Shown here: piece after piece, positions 17,123 to 25,730 of the stretch
Numbering within the stretch: position 1 is the first letter of the stretch
Layout: each line of letters begins with the position of its first letter
From: CAVXNP01 sp963763305
GTDB taxonomy: Bacteria > Pseudomonadota > Gammaproteobacteria > Xanthomonadales > Rhodanobacteraceae
NCBI GenBank assembly: GCA_963763305.1
Contig: CAVXNP010000001.1
Span: 1,550,001-1,614,000, forward strand
DNA length: 64,000 nt
Reading direction: 5' to 3'
Notes under the pieces: generated by a model
The model's input: the letters and a program-made list of their open reading frames with translations, nothing else
The model's database searches: none
What the model was told of the DNA's origin: nothing
Translations under genes and position numbers: made by a program

Positions 17123-18451
17123 ATGTGGGGCTATTACGCCGCTCTGGCGTTGCGCAGCAGCGCGCAAAGCAAGGCTCTGACCGCGTTGGTGATCGCGCTG
17201 CTGGGTTTTGGGGTGTCGGCTTGCATGGTGTCCTATGCGGTGACCCGTGCAACCACGAGCGATCCGATCCCGGCCAAGTCTGCGCACCTGTACGCGGCGC
17301 AGGTCGACAATTTCGGCCCGTCCTATACCTGGCAAGGCGAACCGCCCAATACCTTGAGCTACACGGATGCGGTCGCGCTGTGGAAGGCACACAGATCACG
17401 CCGGCTTGCCCTGGTCTACCCCGCAACATGGCAAGTGAACTCGGACAACCGGGCGGCCCCGGTCATATCCAGAAGCGGCGATGCGGTGACCGCCGACTTT
17501 TTTCCCATGTTCGATGTGCCTTTCCGATTCGGTGCTGGATGGAGCGCGACTGATGATGCACGGCACGCCACCGTCGCGGTCATCAGTGAACAACTCAACC
17601 AGGCGCTGTTCGGCGGGCAAAACAGTGTTGGCCAGCAGATCATGCTGGATGGCCATGTCTTCCGGATCCATGGCGTGCTGGAGGCGTGGGATCCAAAGCC
17701 GCGCTTCTTTGACCTCGGCGGCTTTGGTGCCGAACACGCATTCGACGACACCGGGGATATCTTCATTCCTTTCACCCGCGCAACCGACATGAAGAAGGAC
17801 AGCACGGTCACCTCGGGCTGCCCCACCGAATCCTGGCAATCAGACATGTCCGACTGGGATGCGTACCTGAACAGCGAATGCGACCGTATCGATGTCTGGG
17901 TGGAGCTCGCGACGCCCGCCGAGGTGCATCGCTACCGCGAATACCTGCGCAACTATGCCGTCGAACAGCAGCGCCTCGGCCGGTTTTCGTGGGCACCCAA
18001 CATACGCCTGCGCGATCTGGCCCACTGGCTGGCATACCAGCAGGTCACACCCACGGCATCGCGCTTGTCCCTGCTGGTCTCGGCCAGCTTTCTGCTGATC
18101 GTGATGGTCAACGTGGTTGGACTGATGCTGGCCCGGTTCATGCGGCGGGCACCGGAGATCGGCATTCGCCGGGCGCTGGGTGCTTCACGCGCGTCCATCT
18201 ATCGGCAGTTCCTGATCGAAGGGGCCACCATTGGTTTCACCGGGGGCCTGCTCGGCGTGGCCCTGACGTTGATGGGCCTGTGGGCAGCCGGGGCACTCTT
18301 CGAGCCGAATATCGCATCTCTGGTGCGGGCCGATACATCGCTGATCGCGCTGACCGTGCTGCTGGCTGTGGTTGCCACAGTGGTTGCCGCCCTGTACCCG
18401 ACGTGGCGGGCCGCGCAGACGCAGCCCGCCTGGCAAATCAAAATCAACTGA
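17123..18451 (+). CDS. MacB/FtsX-type ABC transporter permease
   Basis: The 442-residue protein has one N-terminal membrane helix (about residues 18-38), a ~250-residue periplasmic MacB-PCD-like domain, and three C-terminal helices with the FtsX signature EIGIRRALGASRASIYRQFLIEG. Such permeases form mechanotransmission exporters (MacB, LolC/E) with a separate or fused ATPase. A CAGGGGG ribosome-binding site precedes ATG 17123. It is followed after 9 bp by a second permease of the same type, but no ATPase or membrane-fusion gene is in the vicinity. The pair is unlike the usual complete exporter cluster. Residues LRDLAHWLAYQQVTP in the periplasmic domain are not recognised. Confidence 0.85.
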   Translation: MWGYYAALALRSSAQSKALTALVIALLGFGVSACMVSYAVTRATTSDPIPAKSAHLYAAQVDNFGPSYTWQGEPPNTLSYTDAVALWKAHRSRRLALVYPATWQVNSDNRAAPVISRSGDAVTADFFPMFDVPFRFGAGWSATDDARHATVAVISEQLNQALFGGQNSVGQQIMLDGHVFRIHGVLEAWDPKPRFFDLGGFGAEHAFDDTGDIFIPFTRATDMKKDSTVTSGCPTESWQSDMSDWDAYLNSECDRIDVWVELATPAEVHRYREYLRNYAVEQQRLGRFSWAPNIRLRDLAHWLAYQQVTPTASRLSLLVSASFLLIVMVNVVGLMLARFMRRAPEIGIRRALGASRASIYRQFLIEGATIGFTGGLLGVALTLMGLWAAGALFEPNIASLVRADTSLIALTVLLAVVATVVAALYPTWRAAQTQPAWQIKIN

Positions 18452-18460
18452 GGCCCCGCC

Positions 18461-19714
18461 GTGGCATTTAGCCGGACAATTGTGCAGTTGCGCCCTATCG
18501 TTGCTGCCTTGGGTCGGCACAAGGTGGCCGCCCTTCTTATTGTCCTGCAGGTCGCCTTGACGCTGGCGGTGGCATCGAACGCGTTGTTCATCGTGGCCGC
18601 ACGCATCGTCCACCAGTCGCGCCCGACCGGAACCGATGAGGCCCATCTGTTCGTCATCCGCAATGGATGGACGATCGGACAGAGTGCCGCCAAACTCGAC
18701 GCCAACATCCGGGCCGACCTCGACACCCTGCGTGATGTGGCGGGCGTGCGCGACGCGTTCTCAAGCAACGATTTCCCCCTGGCCGGCTATGCCGAAGGCG
18801 CCATGCCCACGCACGTAAAGCTCGTCCCGGACCAGACCACACGCCCCCAATTTGCCATGGTGCTTGCTGCCGACGACCACGCCGTCGAAACGCTGGGCGT
18901 GTCACTGGTTGCGGGACGCAATTTCCGCCCCGATGAGATAGGCACTATCGGCCCGAACGACACGCGGCCACCTCCTGGCATCATCATCACGCGCAGTCTG
19001 GCGAACCATCTGTATCCGGACGGTTCGGCACTGGGCAAGACGGTTTACCTGACGGAGGGGCCTTCCGCGATCATCGGGATCGTCAACCGCCTGCAAGGAC
19101 CGCTCATCTGGAGCGAGTCCTACGGCGACAACGTGCTGATGCCTGCCCGCTATGTCGATCCACAAGGCGTCGTGTACCTGGTGCGCACCGACTCCACTGA
19201 CATGCAGCCGGTGATCGCTGCGACGCTGAAGGCACTGCAGGAGCGTGGCGGCACACGAATCATCGACTTGAAGCAAGACGTCATCACTTTGCCTCAGGCA
19301 CGTAAACGCATCTATGCCTCCGATCGAAGCGTGGCGACACTGATGAGCATTCTCAGTGCGTTGCTGGTGCTGGCGACCGCGGGCGGCATTGTCGGCTTGA
19401 GCAGCTTCTGGGTCAGCCAGCGACGCCGACAGATCGGCGTGCGTCGTTCGCTCGGCGCCACCAAGGCTGACATCCTGCGCTACTTCCATGCCGAAAATTT
19501 CCTGATTGTCGGCGCCGGATCTTTGCTGGGAGTCGTACTTGCGGTGGCAGCCAATCTGGGGCTCATGAAGGCGTTCTACCCGATGCCGCACATGCCGCTG
19601 TACGTGCCCCTGCTCGGTGCGCTGCTGTCGTGGCTCCTAGGCCAGGTGGCCGTATGGGGCCCTGCCCACTATGCGGCCAAGGTGCCGCCCGTGGTGGCCA
19701 TTCGAGCGGAGTAG
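18461..19714 (+). CDS. MacB/FtsX-type ABC transporter permease, second subunit
   Basis: The 417-residue protein shares the one-plus-three helix topology, with an N-terminal helix (about residues 22-46), a periplasmic domain, and a C-terminal FtsX domain containing RQIGVRRSLGATKADILRYF. The start is a GTG 9 bp after the stop of the first permease, so the two are co-transcribed and probably form a heterodimer. The conserved EIGVRRxLGA-type loop, which contacts the ATPase, is intact in both, so a partner ATPase is presumably encoded elsewhere. Confidence 0.85.
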   Translation: MAFSRTIVQLRPIVAALGRHKVAALLIVLQVALTLAVASNALFIVAARIVHQSRPTGTDEAHLFVIRNGWTIGQSAAKLDANIRADLDTLRDVAGVRDAFSSNDFPLAGYAEGAMPTHVKLVPDQTTRPQFAMVLAADDHAVETLGVSLVAGRNFRPDEIGTIGPNDTRPPPGIIITRSLANHLYPDGSALGKTVYLTEGPSAIIGIVNRLQGPLIWSESYGDNVLMPARYVDPQGVVYLVRTDSTDMQPVIAATLKALQERGGTRIIDLKQDVITLPQARKRIYASDRSVATLMSILSALLVLATAGGIVGLSSFWVSQRRRQIGVRRSLGATKADILRYFHAENFLIVGAGSLLGVVLAVAANLGLMKAFYPMPHMPLYVPLLGALLSWLLGQVAVWGPAHYAAKVPPVVAIRAE

Positions 19715-19859
19715 GCTGGCTCGGATCGAGCTCGTTGGCGACAAAGCGGACGAAGGCGAGGGAGCCGCGCGTCGGTGGTGCTCGCCCAGGCTTGGCCGAT
19801 CTGCGTAGTTTGCCAATGTCGCGCTGCAAGCCGGACGCAAATGAGAAGCCCATGGCCGC

Positions 19860-20480
19860 TCACGCTCGTCGCCTGCGCCCCCCAGTCTTCTTGACCGCTC
19901 CCGGACCCGCCACCGGCGGAGGGCCGGCACGCGCCAACTGCTCCAGCCATGCCAAGTCATCGACGTATGCGAGGAACTGCCGCAGATATTCCGGGCGACA
20001 GCTCGCGCATCAGCGCGATGGCGCGGCTGGCCAGCGCGGCGGAATTGAGCGGGCCCGGCGTCGGTCGGCGTGTGCGCCACCGATTGCTGCAGCTGGCTGT
20101 CGGAGCGGATGCTCGACCAGAGGGTGCGGAATGCGTCGAGCGCGGGTAACTCCGGGTAGGTGGCGCGCTCGGCGGAGGCATCGCTGGTCGATGCTGTCGA
20201 CCAGTTCGCCCAGTGGGCCGCGGCCCGGCGACGGGTTGTCCTGCGTTCCGTTGCCGGCTGCATCGTCCACTCATCAGTCGAGCTGCGGCGCCATGCAGTC
20301 GTCCAGCCGCTCGTCCAGCACGCGGCGCGCCTCGCCATCGAGGCCGGCGGCGCGCTGCTTCCATCGCGGCGATCAGCTGCGCGCGGATGGCCTGGCTTGA
20401 CGCTAGCGGCGCATGGTCGGGTGCGGCGGCTTTGGGCTGCGTTGGCGCCGGCGGAGGCGGTGGGAATCGGTGCGATTTCC
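19860..20480 (-). pseudogene. DUF2894-family protein, multiply frameshifted
   Basis: The coding sequence can be pieced together from three frames: AIRAQLIAAMEAARR near 20350-20400, GPLGELVDSIDQ near 20200, ERATYPELPALDAFRTLWSSIRSD and LQQSVAHTPTDAGP near 20050-20150, LNSAALASRAIALMRELSP near 20000, and EYLRQFLAYVDDLAWLEQL near 19940 with the stop at 19860-19862. These segments in this order match DUF2894 proteins, the last gene of DUF3348-DUF802-OmpA operons. Extra single bases are visible near 19991 (CCCGGAA for CCCGAA), near 20054 (GGGCCC for GGCCC) and near 20180. At least one more lies upstream. The 5' end is uncertain and overlaps the OmpA gene. Dense single-base indels with otherwise conserved sequence suggest poor local sequence quality. 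Confidence 0.65.
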
Positions 20481-21070
20481 ACGCGGCGGTTTTTCGCGCG
20501 GCCTTCTTCGTCGGCGTTGGAATCGACCGGCTGCTGCGCGCCGAAGGCGGCGGCGAAGACCGAGTCCGCGGGCACGCCGGCGGCGATCAGCGCGCGCGTG
20601 ACAGTGAGCGCGCGCTGGGCGGACAGCTCCCAGTTGTCGCTGAAGTGGCGGTTGTCGCCGTGCACCGGCTGGTCGTCGGTGAAGCCGCTGACCATCAGCA
20701 ACTCGTCGCGCGCGTGCAGGTACTGCGACAGCGGGGCGGCCAGGCTTTGAATGACGTTGCGGCCTTCGGGCTGCAGCTGGTCGGAGTTCAGTGCGAACAG
20801 CAGGCTGCCGCGGATGCCGATGCGGCCGTTGACCAGGGTGACGCGGCCCTGCGCCAGCGGCGTGGCCAGGGCCTGCTCCAGCGTGGTGCGGCGGCGCTCT
20901 TCGGCCTGGCGCTGCTTCACCGCCTCGTCCAGCTTGTGCGACAGCTGCAGCTGCATGCCGATGACGCCGACCAGGATCAGCACGAACGCACCCAGCAGCA
21001 CCGACATCAGGTCGCCGAAGGCCCAGATGGGCGCGGTCGACTCCGGATCGAACTCGACCTCGTCGCTCAT
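20400..21070 (-). CDS. MotB/ZorB-like OmpA-domain protein
   Basis: Starting at ATG 21068-21070, the protein has a short cytoplasmic tail and one membrane helix beginning AFGDLMSVLLGAFVLILVG. Asp20 sits where MotB carries its ion-binding Asp (ADLMTLLLAFF). A coiled linker follows, then an OmpA-like peptidoglycan-binding domain (LMVSGFTDDQPVHG, LSAQRALTVTRALIAAGVP, FGAQQPVDSN, GRAKNRRVEIAP). The ATG overlaps the stop of the DUF802 gene by 4 bp. After RRVEIAPIPTAS the frame runs on without homology to 19637, while another frame stops at 20403. A 1-nt indel just after the OmpA domain is therefore likely, and the true C-terminus is near 20400. With the DUF802 protein it should form a stator-like ion channel anchored to the wall. 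Confidence 0.8.
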
Positions 21071-23196
21071 GCCCTGGCCTTGCTGCCGCTCTTGCCGGCG
21101 GCCTTGGTGGCACTCGTGGCGGGCGCCTGGCGGCTGGCCAGTTGCTGCAGGTCCTCGATGATCTGCTTTTGCGACAGCACGCTGAGATCGACCACTTCGC
21201 GCGCCTGGGCCACGTAGTAGGCCAGCTGCTCGTCGCTGCGTGTCAGCGAGGCATCCAGCGCGCCGGCGATCTGCTGCAGGCGTTCCATCAGCGCGTCGTT
21301 GGTCTGGCCGAATGCAGCCACGCCGGCGCCGAAGGCCTCGCCCAGGCTGGCCACTTCGACCGCGCTGCCGGTGAGCTGGGCGGCGGCGGTGTCGAGCTTG
21401 CCGGTTTGCGCGTCGATCTGCTCGGCGAAGCGGCCGCCGACGCGGTCGAGCAGGTCGGCCGAGGTGCTGACCAGCGCATCGACCGCGCTGCGCTGTTCGG
21501 TGGAGGCGTGGTTGACCGCGTCGAGCAGGGTTTCCAGCGTGGCCAGCAGGCGGCTGCGCTCCTCCAGCATGGCGGTGTCGCGAACCATGGAGTCGGACAG
21601 TTTCTGGCGCAGCTCGGCGACCACTTCGGCGGCCACCCGCGGGGCTTCGGAGGCGGCCTCGACCAGGCGCGCGATCTCGGCGATGGTCTGGCTGGCGTGG
21701 GCCTGGCTCTGCGCGGTGATCTGGCTGGCCGTCTGTGCCAGCGTGTCGCAGATGGCCTGCTGGCGGCTGGCCGCCTGCTCGCCCGCGTCGGTCCATTGCG
21801 TACCCAGGGCGCCGGTGATGGCGTCGAGCTTGTCCGCCCAGGCGGCCAGGCGCTGCTCGTCGCGCGCCTCCAGCGCGGCCTGCAGTTCCGCGTGCGACTG
21901 GTTCACCGCCTGCACCAGCGCCGCGGCGTGCGCTTCGAAGGCGGCGCTGGCGGTGGTCAGCGCCTGCTGGTTGCGCTGGGCCAGCTCGGCGTTGACGCCG
22001 TCCTGCCGGGCCAGCGCGTCGCCCCAGGCCTGCGCGGCAGCGGCGGCGGTGGCGTCCAGCCGCGCGGCGACGCCGTCGAGCAGGCTGGCCGAGCGCTGCT
22101 CGAAGGTGTCGGTAAAGCGCTGCAGGGCCTGACCCAGGTCCTGCGCGTGGGCCTGCTGGCTTTGCTGCTGCCGAGCCAGCGCGTCGTTCCAGATGCCGGT
22201 AACGGTGCGCGCGGTGTCATCGAAGCCCGCGCGCAGGCCGTCGAGCTGGCGCTGCACCGCGTCGCCCAGGCTGGCCTGCAGCGCGGCGGTTTCGCGGGCG
22301 ACCGCCGCCATGGTGGACTCGACCACCGGCTGCAGCGCGGTGCCGGCGGCGCGCACGCTTTGCGCCACGCTGTCCTTGAGCGACTGCTCCACCGAATCGG
22401 CCAGCCGCTGGTAGGTGTCCTCGGTGTTGCGATGGAAGGCCTGCTGGCTGGCGTGCTGGCGCTCGCTGGCGGCGGCGCCCTGCTGCTCCAGCGCGGCCAT
22501 CATCCCCTGCAGCCGGTCGACCAGCGCGGGCATCGCCTGGGTCTGCTGCTGCAGCAGGCGGAAGGCTTCCTCGCGCTGGTGCGCCTGCGAGTGGACGCGC
22601 AAGGTGGTGGCGATACGGCCGTCCAGCGCGTGCACGGTCTGCAGGCGCTCGCGCCGGACCAGCGCCGAGAGCAGGCCGAGCATGGCCGAGCCGGCCACGC
22701 CGGCGATGGAGGTGCCGAAGGCGAAGCCCAGCCCATTGACCGGCGCGGCCAGCGAGCCGCGGATCGCCTGCAGGTCGGTGGCGCTCTGCAGCGCGATGCC
22801 GGTGCCGCGCAGGGTGGCCATCATGCCGAGCAGGGTGCCGAGCATGCCCAGCAGCACCAGCAGGCCGACCAGGTACGGGGTCATGGCCGGCGCCGGCAGC
22901 GCGGCGCGTTCGCCCTCCACGCGCAGGCGCACGGCATGGCGCAGGCCCGGGTGCAGGCGCTCCAGCCAGCGGCCGAGGCTGGCCGGTGGTTCGGACAGGT
23001 CGGCCAGCGCGTGTTGCAGCGAGGCGGTGGCCTGGCGGTAGCGGTGCAGCTCGAACGCGCCAGCCAGGTAGCAGGCGCCGATCAGCAGCGCCACCGCCAG
23101 GCCAAGTGGGTTGCTGCCGACGTAGCCGGCGGCGATCCAGCCGATGGCGAGCAGGCCCAGCGCGAACACGGCAACAAGCAGGAGGTTCTTGAACAT
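21067..23196 (-). CDS. DUF802 protein: MotA/ExbB-like motor subunit with long helical tail
   Basis: The 709-residue protein starts at ATG 23194-23196 (MFKNLLLVAVFALG). Membrane helices lie at about 3-24, 31-49, 107-128 and 153-180. The latter pair carries MotA/TolQ/ExbB-like sequence (LLGMLGTLLGMMATLRG and GLGFAFGTSIAGVAGSAML). From about residue 195 to 680 it is a nearly continuous Ala/Gln/Glu-rich helical region predicted to form a long cytoplasmic coiled coil, and it ends in a basic Lys/Ala tail. This layout, plus the MotB-like partner encoded next with a 4-bp overlap, is that of ZorA in Zorya anti-phage systems. The family itself is annotated only as a domain of unknown function. An earlier ATG at 23226 would overlap the upstream gene and is less likely. 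Confidence 0.85.
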   Translation of the reverse strand: MFKNLLLVAVFALGLLAIGWIAAGYVGSNPLGLAVALLIGACYLAGAFELHRYRQATASLQHALADLSEPPASLGRWLERLHPGLRHAVRLRVEGERAALPAPAMTPYLVGLLVLLGMLGTLLGMMATLRGTGIALQSATDLQAIRGSLAAPVNGLGFAFGTSIAGVAGSAMLGLLSALVRRERLQTVHALDGRIATTLRVHSQAHQREEAFRLLQQQTQAMPALVDRLQGMMAALEQQGAAASERQHASQQAFHRNTEDTYQRLADSVEQSLKDSVAQSVRAAGTALQPVVESTMAAVARETAALQASLGDAVQRQLDGLRAGFDDTARTVTGIWNDALARQQQSQQAHAQDLGQALQRFTDTFEQRSASLLDGVAARLDATAAAAAQAWGDALARQDGVNAELAQRNQQALTTASAAFEAHAAALVQAVNQSHAELQAALEARDEQRLAAWADKLDAITGALGTQWTDAGEQAASRQQAICDTLAQTASQITAQSQAHASQTIAEIARLVEAASEAPRVAAEVVAELRQKLSDSMVRDTAMLEERSRLLATLETLLDAVNHASTEQRSAVDALVSTSADLLDRVGGRFAEQIDAQTGKLDTAAAQLTGSAVEVASLGEAFGAGVAAFGQTNDALMERLQQIAGALDASLTRSDEQLAYYVAQAREVVDLSVLSQKQIIEDLQQLASRQAPATSATKAAGKSGSKARA

Positions 23197-23203
23197 GGCG
23201 ACT

Positions 23204-23872
23204 CTAGTGACTGTGAAGCGCTGCAAGCAGGCCTTCGACGGGTTGAAAACGAAGATCCAGTTCCGCCAGCAGCACGCGCTGCATGTCGCGGCGGAACCGT
23301 TCCAGCCAGCTGCCCGCTGCGTGCTCCGCGCGCAGGCGCTCGAAGCGCTGCCCGAGCAGGTCCGGCACGCTGGCCAGCAAGGCCTGCTCGCGCGGGCTCA
23401 GCGCCAGCTCCATCGCCGCGTCCACCTCGGCCAGCCGCGCGGTGTCGGCCGAGGCCTGGGCCAACGCCTCACGCAGCCGGCCGCGCAGGCGGCCGGTGCT
23501 GGCCTGCATCGCGCGCTGCCGGGCCAGATAGGCAGTGCGGTAGGTGCTGAAGTCCGGGACAGCAGCGTCCGGCGCCGGCTCGCCGGCCGCGATGGCCAGC
23601 ACGGGGTCGTCCTTGATCGCCGCGGTCAGCGCCTCCCGCGCCCGCACACATTCGGCCTCGAGGCTGTCCGTGGGCGCATCGACGGGCACCGACACGGCCG
23701 GCCGTGCATCCAGCGCGGCCGACAGCGTCAGCGCGTGATTCCAGTCGAGCCACTGGGCCAGCCGATCCGGCAGCGGCTGGCTGGACGGCGCCACGTCGAC
23801 CTCGGCCAGGCGCGCCAGCAGGCGAATGAAGGTCGGACCGCGGACCGGCGCCCGGTGTTGAGCTTGCACCAT
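23204..23872 (-). CDS. DUF3348-family protein
   Basis: The 222-residue cytoplasmic protein begins MVQAQHRAPVRGPTFIRLLARL and continues with LPDRLAQWLDWNHALTLSAAL, a typical DUF3348 N-terminus. The rest is mostly alpha-helical (TARLAEVDAAMELALSPREQALLASVPDLLGQRFERLR) and ends in FQPVEGLLAALHSH. It is the first gene of the operon DUF3348-DUF802-OmpA-DUF2894; 7 bp separate it from the DUF802 start. No catalytic motif is seen. By position it could be a cytoplasmic component docking on the helical tail of the DUF802 protein. Confidence 0.82.
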   Translation of the reverse strand: MVQAQHRAPVRGPTFIRLLARLAEVDVAPSSQPLPDRLAQWLDWNHALTLSAALDARPAVSVPVDAPTDSLEAECVRAREALTAAIKDDPVLAIAAGEPAPDAAVPDFSTYRTAYLARQRAMQASTGRLRGRLREALAQASADTARLAEVDAAMELALSPREQALLASVPDLLGQRFERLRAEHAAGSWLERFRRDMQRVLLAELDLRFQPVEGLLAALHSH

Positions 23873-23913
23873 GGGTCTGGCTGAAAAGGAGCCAGTTTAC
23901 ATGGGTTTGTGCG

Positions 23914-24430
23914 GTGGCTGGCCGGAACGCTGCGCACGGCAAAGCCCCCATCCACCCCGCACCTGTAGGAGCGGCTTCAGCCGCGACCGCGCGGGTGGTC
24001 CTTCACCGTAATCTGGCTCCTCGCACGCACCTGTCGCGGCTGAAGCCGCTCCTACAAAGTGCCTGGCGGCGTCGTGCAAAGCGAGCTGCCGGTGGTGCAC
24101 GCTGCCGAGCTCGCCAGTAGCGCGCCATCCGGGCGTCGGCTCGCCCTCGCGCGACAGGGGTCGGGTCGGTGGGGTGGCCGGCTGGCCGGAACGGTGCACA
24201 CGGCAAAGCCCCCATCCGCTGCGCACCCGTAGGAGCGGCTTCAGCCGCGACCGCGCCGGTGGTCTTTCACCATAGGCTGGCTCCTCGCACGCAGCTGTCG
24301 CGGCTGAAGCCGCTCCTAAAAGTGCCTGGCGGCGTCGTGCAAAGCGAGCTGCCGAGTGGTGCATGGCTGCCGAGCTCGCCAGAGCGCGCCATCCCGGCGC
24401 CGGCTCGCGCGACAAGTGTCGTGTCGATGG
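23914..24430. repeat. Imperfect tandem duplication (~264 bp unit) with REP-like repeats
   Basis: The block from about 23914 recurs from about 24178 with an offset of 264 bp. It includes GCCGGAACG, CACGGCAAAGCCCCCATCC, the REP pair, AGTGCCTGGCGGCGTCGTGC and GCCGAGCTCGCCAG. Each unit holds GTAGGAGCGGCTTCAGCC (23965, 24229) and its inverse GGCTGAAGCCGCTCCTA (24038, 24302), forming a large stem-loop. Copies differ by scattered substitutions. The region (23873-24490, 618 bp) has no supported gene. It probably contains the promoter of the DUF3348 operon at its left end. Confidence 0.85.
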
Positions 24431-24490
24431 GGTGGCTGAGCAGAACGTTCGGCGGCCGTGCCGTCGGCGATCGTCGGTCCCTTGTACCGC

Positions 24491-24862
24491 TTACTCGCTG
24501 TGGTCGGCGACGTAGATCAGCAGCCCGTCGTGGGCGCGGTACTCCGAACGACCGGTCATCGAGATGCTCTGCCCGGCGCGCACGCCGTTGGGCAGGTCCA
24601 TCGCAAAGGTACCGTCGAACAGGATGTGCGCGGTGGCGGTGTCGCCGGTTTCGCTGTAGGCGGTGATGATCTGGCGCCGCGCGCTGAACAGTGGCTGGGT
24701 GCTGCGCGCCAACCGCTCGAACTCGACGATGCCCTGCGTGCGCACGCTGAGTTGGCCGCCGCTGATGTTCTCGAACACGATGGACGGATGCAGGGTCAGC
24801 AACATCGCGTCCACGTCGATGCGATTGTAGGCGGCGATGTAGCGATCGATCAGGGTGCGCAT
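24491..24862 (-). CDS. NTF2/SnoaL-like protein
   Basis: The 123-residue protein begins MRTLIDRYIAAYNRIDVDAMLLTLHPSIVFEN, the classic start of the nuclear transport factor 2/SnoaL fold (a cone-shaped dimer used for many lyase, isomerase or binding roles). Length and the predicted helix-then-sheet pattern (QIITAYSETGDTATAHILFDG, GLLIYVADHSE) fit. The function is unknown. The start at 24860-24862 is preferred to an upstream ATG at 24919 because it begins the domain directly. Confidence 0.8.
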   Translation of the reverse strand: MRTLIDRYIAAYNRIDVDAMLLTLHPSIVFENISGGQLSVRTQGIVEFERLARSTQPLFSARRQIITAYSETGDTATAHILFDGTFAMDLPNGVRAGQSISMTGRSEYRAHDGLLIYVADHSE

Positions 24863-24983
24863 GGCGAAAGAAACCGGGTTTCGGGGCGCACAGCGTAACG
24901 CGTCGCCAGTCGGCGGCAAGGCCGGTGATAGCGGTGGGCTATCCCGGGACCTGCTCGATGGTGAGATCCCCGTCGTGGCTGGA

Positions 24984-25124
24984 TCATTTGACGCAACGGG
25001 GGGTGAGGGCCTGCATCATCTGCCCGGCGTCGGCCGCCGCGCGGTGCTGGTCGTCGGCCGGCGTTCTCGGGCCCTGGTCGGGCGAGCAGTTGGCCCACGC
25101 CATGGCTGCAAACAAGGCCAGCAT
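24984..25124 (-). CDS. Possible small exported peptide, unrecognised
   Basis: A 46-residue frame begins MLALFAAMAWANCSPDQGP, which resembles a short signal peptide with a lipobox-like AN-C, and ends ALTPRCVK. It lies 46 bp downstream of an exported-protein gene on the same strand, within an otherwise empty 308-bp gap (24863-25170). No clear ribosome-binding site is present and no family is recognised, so it may be spurious. Confidence 0.3.
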   Translation of the reverse strand: MLALFAAMAWANCSPDQGPRTPADDQHRAAADAGQMMQALTPRCVK

Positions 25125-25170
25125 GCGCGTGACCCAGCGGGATGGCCATCGCGCCAACGATGTGCGGCGC

Positions 25171-25668
25171 TCATGGCTTCGGGAAGGTCGCTTGGATCTC
25201 GGCCATATGTTTCCGGCAGAAGCTTTCCTGCGCGCGCGTGGCGCCCCACCGGTCGCTTGGATGTTCGCCCTCGCTGTCGGAGAACGGCATGCCGTTGGCC
25301 TGCATGCTGCCATTGATGAGCGCCAGGAACACCAGTACGTATTGGTGCGAGCTCATATGGTGGCTTGCCAGGATACGGCTTGCGATCGGGCTGGCATCCA
25401 GCTCGGCAGCCAAGGTTGCCGCCCGCCGCGGGCGGCCCTGGTCGTCCTGGACCACCATGACCGCGTCCTGGTCGTCCATCGCCGGGATCAGCTCCCCGGT
25501 TGTCTCCCGGTAGCGCTGGAACAGCGCATCGTCGAGGGTTACCGCTTGCACCGCTGCGGTGTCGCGCGGGTCTTCGACGCCCGCGTGCACTGCTCCCGCG
25601 GCGAGGATCAGCACCAGTGCAAGGGCGCTGCGGCAACGCGCGAGCCGTATAAGACGGAACAGGGTCAT
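25171..25668 (-). CDS. Exported protein of unknown function
   Basis: The 165-residue product has a signal peptide (basic N-terminus, ALALVLILAAGAVHA, cleavage after AHA near residue 29). The mature region has no recognised domain. It includes LDDALFQRYRETTGELIPAMDDQDAV and a single Cys (ESFCRKHMAE). The ribosome-binding site GGAGAT lies 6 nt before the ATG. Helical periplasmic protein is the most that can be said. Confidence 0.7.
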   Translation of the reverse strand: MTLFRLIRLARCRSALALVLILAAGAVHAGVEDPRDTAAVQAVTLDDALFQRYRETTGELIPAMDDQDAVMVVQDDQGRPRRAATLAAELDASPIASRILASHHMSSHQYVLVFLALINGSMQANGMPFSDSEGEHPSDRWGATRAQESFCRKHMAEIQATFPKP

Positions 25669-25730
25669 GGTGGATCTCCATAGGGAAGGTGAGTGATCAT
25701 GCGGGTAACCGCGGACGGACGCGACTGCCG

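Noticed and set aside
15515..17180. Continuation of the first lhr frame beyond the frameshift
   Set aside because: After about 15515 it becomes Arg/Pro-rich without homology, while the adjacent frame shows the conserved Lhr C-terminal domain ending at 16953.
19637..20400. Extension of the OmpA/MotB frame to 19637
   Set aside because: After the OmpA domain the frame is Arg/Ala-rich with no homology and covers the DUF2894 gene, so it results from an indel.
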